Translations under genes and position numbers: made by a program | Shown: in pieces, positions 24,968 to 33,790 of the stretch | Layout of the letters: each line of letters starts with the position of its first letter | Numbering within the stretch: the first letter of the stretch is position 1 | Assembly (NCBI GenBank): GCA_014208095.1 | Contig: JACHMT010000002.1 | Coordinates: 1,612,001 to 1,676,000, forward strand | Direction of reading: 5' to 3' | From: Actinospineispora eucalypti | GTDB lineage: Bacteria; Actinomycetota; Actinomycetes; Mycobacteriales; Pseudonocardiaceae | DNA length: 64,000 nucleotides | The notes under the pieces: model-generated | The model's database searches: none | What the model saw: the letters and a program-made list of their open reading frames with translations, nothing else | Told to the model about the DNA's origin: nothing

Positions 24968-26098
24968 TCAGGCCTCCCCGCCGGCGAGCTCACGGCGCAT
25001 CATCTCTCGCTGAGCCTGCAGAAGACTGGGCCGCTCGACGTAGACATGGTCGAAGAGCTCAAGCGGATCACCGGCCGGAGCGTCGTAGATTCCCGCCCTC
25101 AGCTCGGCCGCGAGCGCGTCGGCCTGCCGGTTCACCTCGCCGTCCATCGCGGCGTCCCACAGGCCGCGCGCGTCGAGAAGACGACGGAACCGCGTCAACG
25201 GATCCAGCTCGGCCCACGCCTCGATCTCGCCCGGCGGCCGGTAGCGGCCGGGATCGTCCGAGCCGGAGTGAGCTTCCATGCGATACGTCAGGGCCTCGAT
25301 CAACGTCGGGCCCTCCCCCCGGCGCGCGCGGTCGACGGCCCACCTGGTCACCGCGTAGCACGCCAGGACGTCGTTGCCGTCCACCCGGATGCCCGGCATG
25401 CCGTAACCGATCGCTCGGTGCGCGATGCTCGGTCCGGCCAGTTGGTCACGCACCGGCACCGAGATCGCCCAGCCGTTGTTCTGGCAGAAGAACACGCACG
25501 GCGCCCGGCGAACCGAGGCGAGGTTCATCGCCTCGTGCGCATCGCCCTCCGACGTCGCGCCGTCTCCGAAGTACGCGATGACCACGAGGTCGTCGCCTGC
25601 CAGCCGGGCCGCGCTGGCCAGGCCCGCCGCGTGCGGCAGATGGGTGGCGATGGACACGGTCTGCGGCGCGAAGCGGTACTCGAGCGGGTCGTGGGCACAT
25701 ACCCACGTGCCCCGGTTGTGGTGGAGCTGTTGGACGGGATCCACGCCCCTCACGCGCGCGGCCCCGTGCTCACGGTACGAGGGGAAGATCCAGTCGCGCT
25801 CGGTGAGCGCGTACGCACTCCCCACCTGCGCCGCCTCCTGCCCCAGCGACGACGTGTAGACGGCCAGCTGGCCCTGGCGGCCGAGTTTGAGTGCCTCGTC
25901 GTCCACCTTTCTGGTGATCACCATGAAGCGGTACAGCGCACGCAGGCCGTCGTCTTCGAGGTCGAGGGCGTACCGCGGGTTCTCCCGAACTCGCCCCTGG
26001 GCGTCGAGCAGCCGCACAGGCTCCTCGGAGGGCAGCAGATCCTCCCGCCGGGGCGCAAACCAGCGGTCGTCCTCGACATGTTCCCCTACGCTGGTCAC
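24968..26098 (-). CDS. 2-oxoacid dehydrogenase E1 component, alpha subunit (branched-chain type)
   Basis: A 376-residue thiamine-diphosphate subunit with FGDGATSEGDAHEAMNLAS and CQNNGWAIS (GDG...NN ThDP/Mg motif), TSSLGQEAAQVGSAYAL and YRMEAHSGSDDPGRYR (phosphorylation-loop-like region). Partner of the E1-beta gene that starts 2 bp further on. The E2 gene lies 3.4 kb away (28421) and no E3 lies in the window, so E3 is presumably shared with the housekeeping complexes. Confidence 0.93.
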   Translation of the reverse strand: MTSVGEHVEDDRWFAPRREDLLPSEEPVRLLDAQGRVRENPRYALDLEDDGLRALYRFMVITRKVDDEALKLGRQGQLAVYTSSLGQEAAQVGSAYALTERDWIFPSYREHGAARVRGVDPVQQLHHNRGTWVCAHDPLEYRFAPQTVSIATHLPHAAGLASAARLAGDDLVVIAYFGDGATSEGDAHEAMNLASVRRAPCVFFCQNNGWAISVPVRDQLAGPSIAHRAIGYGMPGIRVDGNDVLACYAVTRWAVDRARRGEGPTLIEALTYRMEAHSGSDDPGRYRPPGEIEAWAELDPLTRFRRLLDARGLWDAAMDGEVNRQADALAAELRAGIYDAPAGDPLELFDHVYVERPSLLQAQREMMRRELAGGEA

Positions 26099-26406
26099 CG
26101 GTCATCTCTCCGTTCCCCTGCCCAGGGGTAGACGAGGCATCCCGCTCGTTCGGCGCGCTCGGGCCGATAGATGCGAGGCGGCAGTACCAGTCTGAATTAG
26201 ACCACACCACATTGGCTCTTGCCCCCGGAAGTTCGACCTTTTCAGCACGAACACTCTCCTACCGACGACGACCCCGAGAATGAGCGTCGAGAACGCGACT
26301 TGACTAATTGCGGAAGTGAGCCGCAGCCTGGACGCCGTCGGCTCCCGTCACCGTTCAGAGCTCGAACGCGCTAACCAGATTGTCACAATGGAAAGGCCAC
26401 ACGACA
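26099..26406. other. Divergent intergenic region with palindrome
   Basis: Separates E1-alpha (minus) and the ACT-like gene (plus). Contains a perfect palindrome arm pair GTCT-GAATT-AGAC at 26190-26202, reminiscent of the GTCT-N6-AGAC repeat at 16569-16588. No gene seen. Confidence 0.4.
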
Positions 26407-26730
26407 ATGTCTGTACCCATGACCTCGCGCCGGACACGCGGCGACGCGGCGCGACGGTCGCGCTCCCTCCTGCTGACGGTCGAGGACTTCGCCGGGGTCG
26501 AGCGCGTGACGAGTCTCCTTCGCGGTCGTCGCTACGACGTTCGCGGGCTTCGGGCAAGCGTCCTCGACGACGGCGGCTGGGCGGTCGAACTCGACGTTCC
26601 GGCCGACGAACACGGCCTGTGGCGGCTGTACGAGCGGCTCCAACGCTTGCCGGCGGTGATCGAGGTACACCTCGGGCCGGGCTTGAGAGGACAATTGGCG
26701 GACAAAAGCACCACTGACCCGGAAGGATGA
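26407..26730 (+). CDS. Small ACT-like domain protein
   Basis: About 107 residues. The pattern RSLLLTVEDFAGVERVTSLL, RYDVRGLRASVL, WAVELDVPADEHGLWRLYER, VIEVHL gives the beta-alpha-beta-beta-alpha-beta order of an ACT domain, like the small subunit of acetolactate synthase, but with no known enzyme partner nearby. ATG 26407 or 26419 may start it. It stands alone on the plus strand between minus-strand genes, opposite the oxoacid dehydrogenase E1 genes; a regulatory or amino-acid-sensing role is inference. A weak hairpin CGGGTCCT/AGGACCCG follows at 26737-26768. Confidence 0.6.
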   Translation: MSVPMTSRRTRGDAARRSRSLLLTVEDFAGVERVTSLLRGRRYDVRGLRASVLDDGGWAVELDVPADEHGLWRLYERLQRLPAVIEVHLGPGLRGQLADKSTTDPEG

Positions 26731-26906
26731 CGGTCCCGGGTCCTCGGCTCACCGGCAGGGAGGACCCGCCGTGGATCCTGGCCGCCGCCACCCCCGGGGC
26801 CGGGGCCTACTGATTCGCCCATCCCGAAGAACTGAGCGCCCTCTGGGCATCCGCGCGCCAGGATCTCCGGTTGGTGCGCTGATCCCGACCTCGGGGAAAC
26901 ACCAGC

Positions 26907-27140
26907 TCACCCGCTGTCGACGAGCCGTCCCGGCCAGGTAATGGCCTGGGCGGGACACACCGCGACGGCGCGCTCGATCGACTCGGCGTCGCTGGCCGCG
27001 ACACCGCCCGCCGCACCGCGAACCCGGGTGATTCCGTCGTCATCCATTTCCAGGTAGCGCGAGGCGTAGTCATGGCACAGCCCATATCCCACACACTTCG
27101 TGGCATCCACCGACGGCGGGGGCAGCAGCTCGTCGCTCAA
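26907..27140 (-). CDS. 3Fe-4S ferredoxin, P450 redox partner
   Basis: A 77-residue ferredoxin with CVGYGLC and AVCPAQAI: a CXX-Y-XXC...CP cluster motif, Tyr occupying the position that is Cys in 4Fe-4S proteins. Such ferredoxins deliver electrons to actinobacterial P450s. The TTG start at 27140 overlaps the stop of the P450 gene (TTGA), so the two are coupled and are likely partners. Confidence 0.88.
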   Translation of the reverse strand: MSDELLPPPSVDATKCVGYGLCHDYASRYLEMDDDGITRVRGAAGGVAASDAESIERAVAVCPAQAITWPGRLVDSG

Positions 27141-28408
27141 TGGGTCGGCACCTCCGCGCCTTCCCGGTGCAGTCGCACCGGGAAGGAATCGAACACCACC
27201 TTGAACGTGTCCTTGTTCAGCCGCGGCTCGCGACCGGGAACCAGGTTCACCTCTCGGCGCACCAGCTCGCGCAGAATCGCCACGGTCGACCCCTGGTAGC
27301 CGAGGAGTCCGCCGGAGTCGGCATCGAACCGCCCGAGAGCCAGGGCTCGACCGATGCAGGCGTGATGGCCGTGCCCGAACGCCAGCCCCCACAGCGGAAC
27401 GTCCCTGGCGGTCCGCCGGTAGGGGTCGAAGCGCTCCGGGTGCGGGCCGAAGAACTGCTCGTCGAGATGGGCAACCGGAATGTGCAGCACCAGCTCGTCG
27501 CCCTCCTGGTACCGCCGACCCTGTGCGGTGACGCCGGAGCGCAACGCCCGCCGGGTGAGCGCCGGGTTCGGGACGTGCAGTCTCAACGACTCGGCAACCG
27601 CCCGGATCAGGAAGTCGTTCCCAACGTCGAGGGCGGCGGCCACCGACTCCGGATGCTCGGCGAGGTACTCGATCAGATGGTGCAGCGCGTCGAGCACCGT
27701 GTTCGACGTGCTGCGCACGCCGGCGACCATGTAGAAAGTCGCCTCCCGCGCGATCAGCTCCCCGTCCCAGTTGGCGTCGTCGTACGCCGCGACCAACGTC
27801 GAGATGAGGTCGTCGGCGTCGGGGTCAAGGCCGCCGGGCGCACGCCGCCGCAGAATCGCCGGCATGATGTACCGCTCGGTGAAGTCCACCAGGCCCTTGC
27901 GGATCCGCCAGGCCTCCTCGATCGGGTCCTTGCGGCTGAACATCAGCCCGGCCGCGCTGTTGACGAACACCATGTAGTGGGTGAGCTCGTCGATGGCGAG
28001 CGCGGTGTCGGCCGGCAGGCTCAGGCCGACGAACTCGGCCATGACCAGTGTGGTGATCCTCGGAATGACCTCCGCGAGGTCGACGGTGAGGGTGTCCCCG
28101 TCCTGGTCCGCGCGGTCGACCTCGCCGAGGACGTGCTCGATGGCGTTCCGCACGGCCTTCGCCCTGGTCGTCCGCAGCACCGCGGGACGGAAGTGCTTGG
28201 CCTCGAGGCGCCTGCGCCGGGCGTGCTCCGCTCCCGCGGTCAGCGAGATCGTCTCCAGCTTGAACGGAGTCGACATCGGATCGGTCCGGGCAAAGTCGGG
28301 TGAGGCGAGCACGTCGGCGATCTCGCGGTAGTCCGTCACCGGAGTCATCCGCGCGATCGCCTCGGGCATGTTCGGGTTGGCAGCCACGTCGGGTGCCTTA
28401 CGCGTCAT
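27137..28408 (-). CDS. Cytochrome P450
   Basis: A 423-residue P450: I-helix MVAGVRSTSNTVLDALHHL (AG with a Ser-Thr pair), ExxR in VAESLRLHVP, heme loop LAFGHGHHACIGRALALG. Only distantly related to the other P450s here. It shares a transcript with the E2 gene (13 bp upstream) and the ferredoxin (overlapping stop). The C-terminal 40 residues after the heme helix are somewhat longer than usual. Confidence 0.92.
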   Translation of the reverse strand: MTRKAPDVAANPNMPEAIARMTPVTDYREIADVLASPDFARTDPMSTPFKLETISLTAGAEHARRRRLEAKHFRPAVLRTTRAKAVRNAIEHVLGEVDRADQDGDTLTVDLAEVIPRITTLVMAEFVGLSLPADTALAIDELTHYMVFVNSAAGLMFSRKDPIEEAWRIRKGLVDFTERYIMPAILRRRAPGGLDPDADDLISTLVAAYDDANWDGELIAREATFYMVAGVRSTSNTVLDALHHLIEYLAEHPESVAAALDVGNDFLIRAVAESLRLHVPNPALTRRALRSGVTAQGRRYQEGDELVLHIPVAHLDEQFFGPHPERFDPYRRTARDVPLWGLAFGHGHHACIGRALALGRFDADSGGLLGYQGSTVAILRELVRREVNLVPGREPRLNKDTFKVVFDSFPVRLHREGAEVPTH

Positions 28409-28420
28409 CGGTCCGTTCCT

Positions 28421-29698
28421 TCAGCCGTGCAGCAGGATGCGGGCGGGCTCCTCGCAGAGCTCGGCGAGGTAGGTGACGAAACGGCCGGCCTCACCGCCGT
28501 CGCACACCCGGTGGTCGAAGGCGAGGGTGAACGCCACCACTCGTCGGACGGCGAGCCCACCCTCCACCACCCACGGCCGCTCTCTGATCGTCCCGATCCC
28601 GAGAATCGCCGCCTCCGGGGCGTTGATGATCGGGTCACCGTCGTCGGTGCCGAAGTAGCCGTAGTTGTCGACCGTGAACGTCCCACCGGTCAGGTCGCGC
28701 GGCGTCGCGGTACCGGACCGGCAGCGTCCCGCGAGCTCCGCGGTCCGTTCCGCGATCTGCAGGGTTGTCAGCCGGTGGGCGTCCTTGATGTTGGGCACCA
28801 TGAGGCCGCGCTCGGTGTCGACCGCGATCCCCAGATTGATCGGCTCGAGCAGGCGGATCTCCCCGGCCTCCCGGTCGTAGCGGGCATTGAGTGTGGGGAA
28901 CCGGCGCAGCGCGGTGAGCACGGCGCGGCAGATGACCGCCATCGGCGTGATCTTCACCGGGAAACCGTCGGCCGCGGCCCGCGCGGTCAGCACCTCGCGC
29001 AGCCGCCACAGCTCGGTCACGTCGGCGTCTCGGGTGCACAACGCGTGCGGGATGTCCCGGCGTGAGCGCTCCATCCGGGTGATGATGCGCTTGCGGATGC
29101 CTCGAACCTGCTCGACCTCACCGGGATACCGACCACGGAAGCCGGGCACGGCCTTCTCCCCGGACAGCGTGGACCCGGACGACCCATGACCGTTGTCCGA
29201 TGGGCCTGGGGTGCCGACGGGCGAGGCGGCACGCTCGACGTCGGCGCGGGTGATGGCTCCGCCGGGGCCGCTGCCCGGCGGGAGGCCGGCGAGCTCGATG
29301 CCCAGCTCCTTGGCCAGCTTGCGGGCCGGTGGCTTTGCCAGGGGGCGTCCCGCCGAGCGCCGCCGGCGGCTCCGCGCCTCCTGCTGAGCGCCGTACCCGA
29401 CCAACAACTTCGGCTCGTCCGTCCCGGAGGGCGACGGGCTTCCGGTGGCGATCCTGACGAGCACCTGTCCCACTCCGAGCGTCTCGCCGACGGCAGCGAG
29501 CGTCTCGACCACGGTGCCGGCGAACGGGGAGGGCACCTCGACAACGGCTTTCGCGGTCTCCACCGACGCCAGGGCCTGGTTCAGCTCGACGCGGTCTCCC
29601 TCGGCCACGTGCCACTCGACGATCTCGGTGTCCTCCAGCCCTTCACCGAGGTCGGGCAGCAGGAAGTCCCGTATCTCCTCGGTCCGTACCCCCGTCAT
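28421..29698 (-). CDS. 2-oxoacid dehydrogenase E2 (dihydrolipoamide acyltransferase)
   Basis: A 425-residue E2 with, in order, a lipoyl domain (residues 10-85; lipoylated Lys in SVETAKAVVEVPSPF), a peripheral-subunit-binding domain (LAKPPARKLAKELGIEL, about 140), a Gly/Ser/Pro linker and the catalytic domain ending in FTLAFDHRVCDGGEAG (catalytic HxxxDG). Transfers the acyl group from E1 to CoA. ATG 29698 overlaps the P450 stop (ATGA). Sandwiched between two P450 genes in one transcript, an unusual place for an E2. Confidence 0.93.
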   Translation of the reverse strand: MTGVRTEEIRDFLLPDLGEGLEDTEIVEWHVAEGDRVELNQALASVETAKAVVEVPSPFAGTVVETLAAVGETLGVGQVLVRIATGSPSPSGTDEPKLLVGYGAQQEARSRRRRSAGRPLAKPPARKLAKELGIELAGLPPGSGPGGAITRADVERAASPVGTPGPSDNGHGSSGSTLSGEKAVPGFRGRYPGEVEQVRGIRKRIITRMERSRRDIPHALCTRDADVTELWRLREVLTARAAADGFPVKITPMAVICRAVLTALRRFPTLNARYDREAGEIRLLEPINLGIAVDTERGLMVPNIKDAHRLTTLQIAERTAELAGRCRSGTATPRDLTGGTFTVDNYGYFGTDDGDPIINAPEAAILGIGTIRERPWVVEGGLAVRRVVAFTLAFDHRVCDGGEAGRFVTYLAELCEEPARILLHG

Positions 29699-30870
29699 GG
29701 GCGACGCTCGTAGGTCACATGAACCTCCCGGGGACGGCGGACGATGCCGCCGCTGTAGCTGATCTCGCCCCGGACCCGGATCCGGCGAGCCTGGGCGGCG
29801 AACTCGTGCAGCCCCGCGCCGATGACGGCCTCGGCGAAGATGGCGCCGAGACACCGGTGGATGCCCGCACCGAAGGCCAGATGGGTGGTTCGGGACGGCC
29901 GTTCGAAGTCGAGCTGGTCGGCGCACCCGAAGTGTGCCTCGTCGCGATCGGCGGACGCGACGTGGACGATCACCTTGTCACCCTTGCGCAGCTTCGTCGT
30001 ACCGATGGTGGTATCGGCGGCGACGGTGCGGGCCAGTCCGGCGACCGGGGACTGCAGGCGCAGCAGCTCGTCCAGCCGACGACGTGCCCAGTCCCGTTGG
30101 GCAAACGTGTCGATCAGCTCCGGATAGCGACGCGTGAGCACCAGGATGGTGGCCAGCTGCGTCACGTTGGTCTCGAAGCCGGCCGCGATGAGCGAGCACA
30201 CGCAGCTGGTCACCATGTGCGGCGGGATGGGCTCACCGCCCACCCGGCCGTTCTCCAACGCCGAGATCACGCTGTCGTCGCGCACCCCGGCTGCCCGGCG
30301 CCGATCGAGCAGCTCGCCCACCAGCTTCATCAGACCCAGGTAGGACTCCTCGGTGTTCTCCACCACCACCCGGTCGGCCGCCCCGATGAAGTCGCCGAGC
30401 AGCCCGAGGTCTTCCACCCGGAGATAGACCTCGGCGAATGCGGCGAAGGAGTACGGCGCCGCGAACTCGCGCACGAACTCCATCGCGCCGGCGTCCAGCA
30501 AACCGGCCAGCCGTTCGGCCGCGATCTCGTGCAGTCTCGGCACCGAGGCCCGCACCGCGTCGCGGGTGAAGAACCTGCTGAGCAGCTGGCGGTACTCCTT
30601 GTGAGCCGGCGGGTCCAGGCCTACCGGGATGTCCGGCGGCAAGCTCGGGTCCCGGGGAAACACCGTCACGCCTTCACCGTTGGTGAAGGTCACCGGGTCG
30701 AGCAGGACCCGGCGGGCGTCCGCGTACCTGGTCACGATCCAGTAGCCCGGCTCCGACGACGTGAACGTCACCGGGCAGTGCTCCCGCGCGTAGGCGGTGA
30801 CCTCGTACATGCGCTCGTTGTCTTCCGGGCTGTAGTGGTCGAAGCTCCGGAGAACGTCGTCATCGATCAT
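29695..30870 (-). CDS. Cytochrome P450
   Basis: A 391-residue P450: IAAGFETNVTQLATIL (I-helix), ELLRL (ExxR), LAFGAGIHRCLGAIFAE (heme). Paralogue of the P450 at 18269-19444. ATG 30870 has GGGAG upstream. First gene of the P450-E2-P450-ferredoxin operon and divergent from the Mo-hydroxylase; two island motifs lie in the 137-bp promoter region. Confidence 0.93.
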   Translation of the reverse strand: MIDDDVLRSFDHYSPEDNERMYEVTAYAREHCPVTFTSSEPGYWIVTRYADARRVLLDPVTFTNGEGVTVFPRDPSLPPDIPVGLDPPAHKEYRQLLSRFFTRDAVRASVPRLHEIAAERLAGLLDAGAMEFVREFAAPYSFAAFAEVYLRVEDLGLLGDFIGAADRVVVENTEESYLGLMKLVGELLDRRRAAGVRDDSVISALENGRVGGEPIPPHMVTSCVCSLIAAGFETNVTQLATILVLTRRYPELIDTFAQRDWARRRLDELLRLQSPVAGLARTVAADTTIGTTKLRKGDKVIVHVASADRDEAHFGCADQLDFERPSRTTHLAFGAGIHRCLGAIFAEAVIGAGLHEFAAQARRIRVRGEISYSGGIVRRPREVHVTYERRP

Positions 30871-30905
30871 GTCGCTCCCGCCAGGTGTGGCCTGCGCGAG
30901 CAGAA

Positions 30906-30916
30906 TAGTCCAACAT
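30906..30916 (-). promoter_or_regulatory. Candidate GntR operator (ATGTTGGACTA on minus strand)
   Basis: Read on plus it is TAGTCCAACAT, which fits TNGTNNNACNT. Lies 36 bp upstream of the P450 start (30870). Confidence 0.45.
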
Positions 30917-30942
30917 TTGACGTAACGATAGCCCGGACAAAT

Positions 30943-30953
30943 AGGTCGGACAA
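30943..30953 (-). promoter_or_regulatory. Candidate GntR operator (TTGTCCGACCT on minus strand)
   Basis: Read on plus it is AGGTCGGACAA. Lies 37 bp from the first site, in the divergent promoter region of the P450 and the Mo-hydroxylase; a related GGACAAAT lies at 30935-30942. Confidence 0.45.
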
Positions 30954-31007
30954 ATGGTATCGTGCCGGCGGACTCTGTGTCCCCGACCACAGTGGAGGAG
31001 AACGCCC

Positions 31008-33332
31008 ATGAGCAGCATCCTGGGCACACGGGTGCGACGGGTCGAGGACAAGGGCTTTCTCACGCGCGGTGCCGTGTACACCGAAGACGTCCAGGACGAT
31101 CGCCTGACCGACGCCCTCTACCTGACGCTCGTCCGCTCGCCGGTCGCACACGGACGCATCACCGGAATCGACACGTCGGCGGCGCGTGAGTCCGACCGGG
31201 TCGTGGCCGTGTTCACCGCGGCCGATCTCCAGGACGTGCCGCCGCAGCCGCCCTCGTTGCCGATGTTCCCGCCCGGCATGGCGCAGCCTCTGCTGGCCCA
31301 CGATGTGGTCCGCTACGTCGGAGAGCCGATCGCCGCGCTGCTCACCAGCCGTGTCTACGACGGTGCGGACGCCGCCGAGCTGGTCTCGGTGGACTTCGAC
31401 CCGCTGCCGGCCGTCACCGACCCGGCGCGATCCGCCCGCGACGAGATCCTGCTGTTCCCCGAGGTGGGTACCAACACGGCCTTCGACGTGGCCGCCATGG
31501 CGGCCGCGGCCGCCGAAGCGCAGGGAGTCCAGCTCCCCGCTCCCCCGGCCGATCCGTTCCAGGGGTGCGAGGTCGTCATCCGCCAGGTGCTGCACAACCA
31601 GCGCGTCGCACCGGCCCCGCTCGAGGGCCGGGCCGCGGCCGCGACCTGGGAGGACGATCGGCTGCTGCTGTGGTGCTCCAGCCAGGGCGCGCAGACCCTC
31701 CGGCCGAGCGTCGCCGCGATGCTGGGGATACCGCCCGACCAGGTCAGGCTGATCACCCCCGACGTCGGTGGCGCGTTCGGCGGCAAGTTCTTCGCCGATC
31801 CCGAGCACGCGATCTGCGCCTGGGCCTCCCGACGGCTCGGCCGGCCGGTCCGCTGGACCGAGACCCGCTCGGAGAACCTGCTGTCGATGCATGGTCGAGG
31901 CCAGATCCAGACCATCACGATCGGCGGCCGCCGCGACGGCACCATCGAGGCCTACCAGCTCGACGTGATCCAGGACGCCGGCGCCTATCCGAGGATCGGC
32001 TCGATGTTGCCGGCGCTGACCACCATGATGGCGTCCGGCGTCTACGCCATCGACCCGGTGCTCACCTCCGCCCGCAGCGTGGTCACGAACACCGGCCCGA
32101 TGGGAGCCTTCCGGGGCGCCGGCCGCCCGGAGGCCACCGCGGCGATCGAGCGTGCGGTCGACCTGTTCGCGGCCGAGGTCGGGATGGATCCCGCGGCGGT
32201 CCGGAAGATGAACGTGCTCGCCGCCTTCACCGAACCGATCACCGTCGCCACCGGCGCGGTGTACGACACGGGCGACTACCAGGGTGCGTTGGAGCGGGTG
32301 CTGGAGGCGGCCGACTACGCCGGGCTGCGCGCCGAGCAGACCCGGCGCCGGGAACGCGGTGACGTGCGGCAGCTGGGCATCGGGCTGAGCTGCTACGTCG
32401 AGATCACCGGGGCCGGCATGGAGCCGGGGGTGTTCAAGGAGAACTCCACCGTCGAGGTGCACGCCGACGGCACGGTCACCGTGCTCACCGGTACGTCCCC
32501 GCACGGGCAGGGCCACGCGACCAGCTTCGCGATGATCGTCAGTGACCGCCTCGGAGTGCCGATCGACCAGATCACGCTGCGGTGGGGCGACACCGATGTG
32601 GTGCCCGAGGGCGCCGGCACCGGAGGGTCCCGGAGCCTGCAGCAGGGTGGGGCCGCCGTGCTGCGGGCAGCCGACGAACTCGTCGAGCTGGCGAGGATTC
32701 GAGCGGCGGGACTCCTGGAGGTCGATCCGGACGATATCGAGGTCGACACCGACAACGCCCGGCTGCGGGTCGCCGGTGTGCCCGACGCCGGAGTCACCTT
32801 CGCCGAGCTGGCGGCCGTCGAGGAGCTCAAGGCGCACACCGTGTTCTCGGCGCCCGGCCCGACCTTCCCGTTCGGCGCGCACCTCGCGGTCGTCGAGGTC
32901 GACACCGAGTCCGGCCAGGTGGAGGTGACGCGGCTGGTCGCCGTGGACGACGCGGGGACGATCCTGAATCCGCTGATCGTCGAGGGCCAGATCCACGGCG
33001 GACTCGCCGCGGGCATCGCGCAGGCGTTGTACGAGGAGATCCGGTACGACGAGGACGGCAACCCCCAGACAGGGACCTTCGCGGACTACTCCATCGTCGC
33101 GGCGACCGAGGTCCCCTCGTTCCAGCTGGTCCCGATGGAGACCCCTACCCCCTACAACCCGCTCGGCGCCAAGGGTGTCGGAGAGGCCGGCACGACCGGA
33201 GCCACTCCGGCGGTGCAGAACGCCGTCGTCGACGCACTGGCCCACCTCGGCGTGCGGCACATCGACCTGCCCACCACGTCCCAGCGGGTTTGGCGAGCGA
33301 TCAACGAGGCCCGGAACGGAGTTCAGCGGTGA
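31008..33332 (+). CDS. Xanthine-dehydrogenase-family molybdenum hydroxylase, large (Moco) subunit
   Basis: A 774-residue CoxL/CutL-type subunit. Moco and substrate segments: GGAFGGKFFADPEHAIC, RWTETRSENLLSMHGRGQ, PMGAFRGAGRPEA, GTSPHGQGHATSF, GTGGSRSLQQGG, and KGVGEAGTTGATPA with the conserved catalytic Glu. The active loop is GAFRGAGR rather than the CO-dehydrogenase AYXCSFR, so it is a form-II hydroxylase of an organic (often N-heteroaromatic or aldehyde) substrate using water as oxygen source. ATG follows GGAGGAG. First of three overlapping genes. Confidence 0.92.
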   Translation: MSSILGTRVRRVEDKGFLTRGAVYTEDVQDDRLTDALYLTLVRSPVAHGRITGIDTSAARESDRVVAVFTAADLQDVPPQPPSLPMFPPGMAQPLLAHDVVRYVGEPIAALLTSRVYDGADAAELVSVDFDPLPAVTDPARSARDEILLFPEVGTNTAFDVAAMAAAAAEAQGVQLPAPPADPFQGCEVVIRQVLHNQRVAPAPLEGRAAAATWEDDRLLLWCSSQGAQTLRPSVAAMLGIPPDQVRLITPDVGGAFGGKFFADPEHAICAWASRRLGRPVRWTETRSENLLSMHGRGQIQTITIGGRRDGTIEAYQLDVIQDAGAYPRIGSMLPALTTMMASGVYAIDPVLTSARSVVTNTGPMGAFRGAGRPEATAAIERAVDLFAAEVGMDPAAVRKMNVLAAFTEPITVATGAVYDTGDYQGALERVLEAADYAGLRAEQTRRRERGDVRQLGIGLSCYVEITGAGMEPGVFKENSTVEVHADGTVTVLTGTSPHGQGHATSFAMIVSDRLGVPIDQITLRWGDTDVVPEGAGTGGSRSLQQGGAAVLRAADELVELARIRAAGLLEVDPDDIEVDTDNARLRVAGVPDAGVTFAELAAVEELKAHTVFSAPGPTFPFGAHLAVVEVDTESGQVEVTRLVAVDDAGTILNPLIVEGQIHGGLAAGIAQALYEEIRYDEDGNPQTGTFADYSIVAATEVPSFQLVPMETPTPYNPLGAKGVGEAGTTGATPAVQNAVVDALAHLGVRHIDLPTTSQRVWRAINEARNGVQR

Positions 33333-33790
33333 AGGTACGTCTCAGCGTGAACGGTCAGGAGCGCATCGACGACGTCGAACCCCGCCTGCTGCTCGTGCAC
33401 TACCTGCGGGAGGTCTGCGGACTCCGGGCGGCCAACATCGGCTGCGACACCACGTCGTGCGGTGCCTGCACCGTACTGTTGAACGGCGAGGCCGTGAAGT
33501 CCTGCACCGTGCTCACCGTGCAGGCCGACGGCACGGAGGTCGAGACCGTCGAGTCGCTCGCCCGGCCCGACGGCACGCTCCATCCGGTTCAGCAGGCCTT
33601 CCACGACCACCACGCCCTGCAGTGCGGCTTCTGCACACCCGGCATGGTCATGGCCGCCGTCGACCTGCTTCGCGAGCATCCTCGTCCGAGCGAGGCCCAG
33701 GTGAGGTCCGGTATCGAAGGCAACATCTGCCGGTGCACCGGCTACCAGAACATTGTGGCGGCGATCCTGGCATCGGCGGAGCAGGCATGA
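33329..33790 (+). CDS. Molybdenum hydroxylase small subunit, two [2Fe-2S] clusters
   Basis: A 153-residue electron-transfer subunit: plant-type cluster in IGCDTTSCGACTVLLNGEA with the fourth Cys in KSC, and a helical domain cluster in QCGFCTPGM and ICRCTGYQN. Carries electrons from Moco to FAD. GTG start overlaps the large-subunit stop (GTGA). Confidence 0.95.
   Translation: MKVRLSVNGQERIDDVEPRLLLVHYLREVCGLRAANIGCDTTSCGACTVLLNGEAVKSCTVLTVQADGTEVETVESLARPDGTLHPVQQAFHDHHALQCGFCTPGMVMAAVDLLREHPRPSEAQVRSGIEGNICRCTGYQNIVAAILASAEQA

Noticed and set aside
30867..33260. 797-residue minus-strand ORF opposite the molybdenum hydroxylase
   Set aside because: Antisense shadow rich in Arg, Gly and Asp; the plus strand encodes a well-conserved enzyme.
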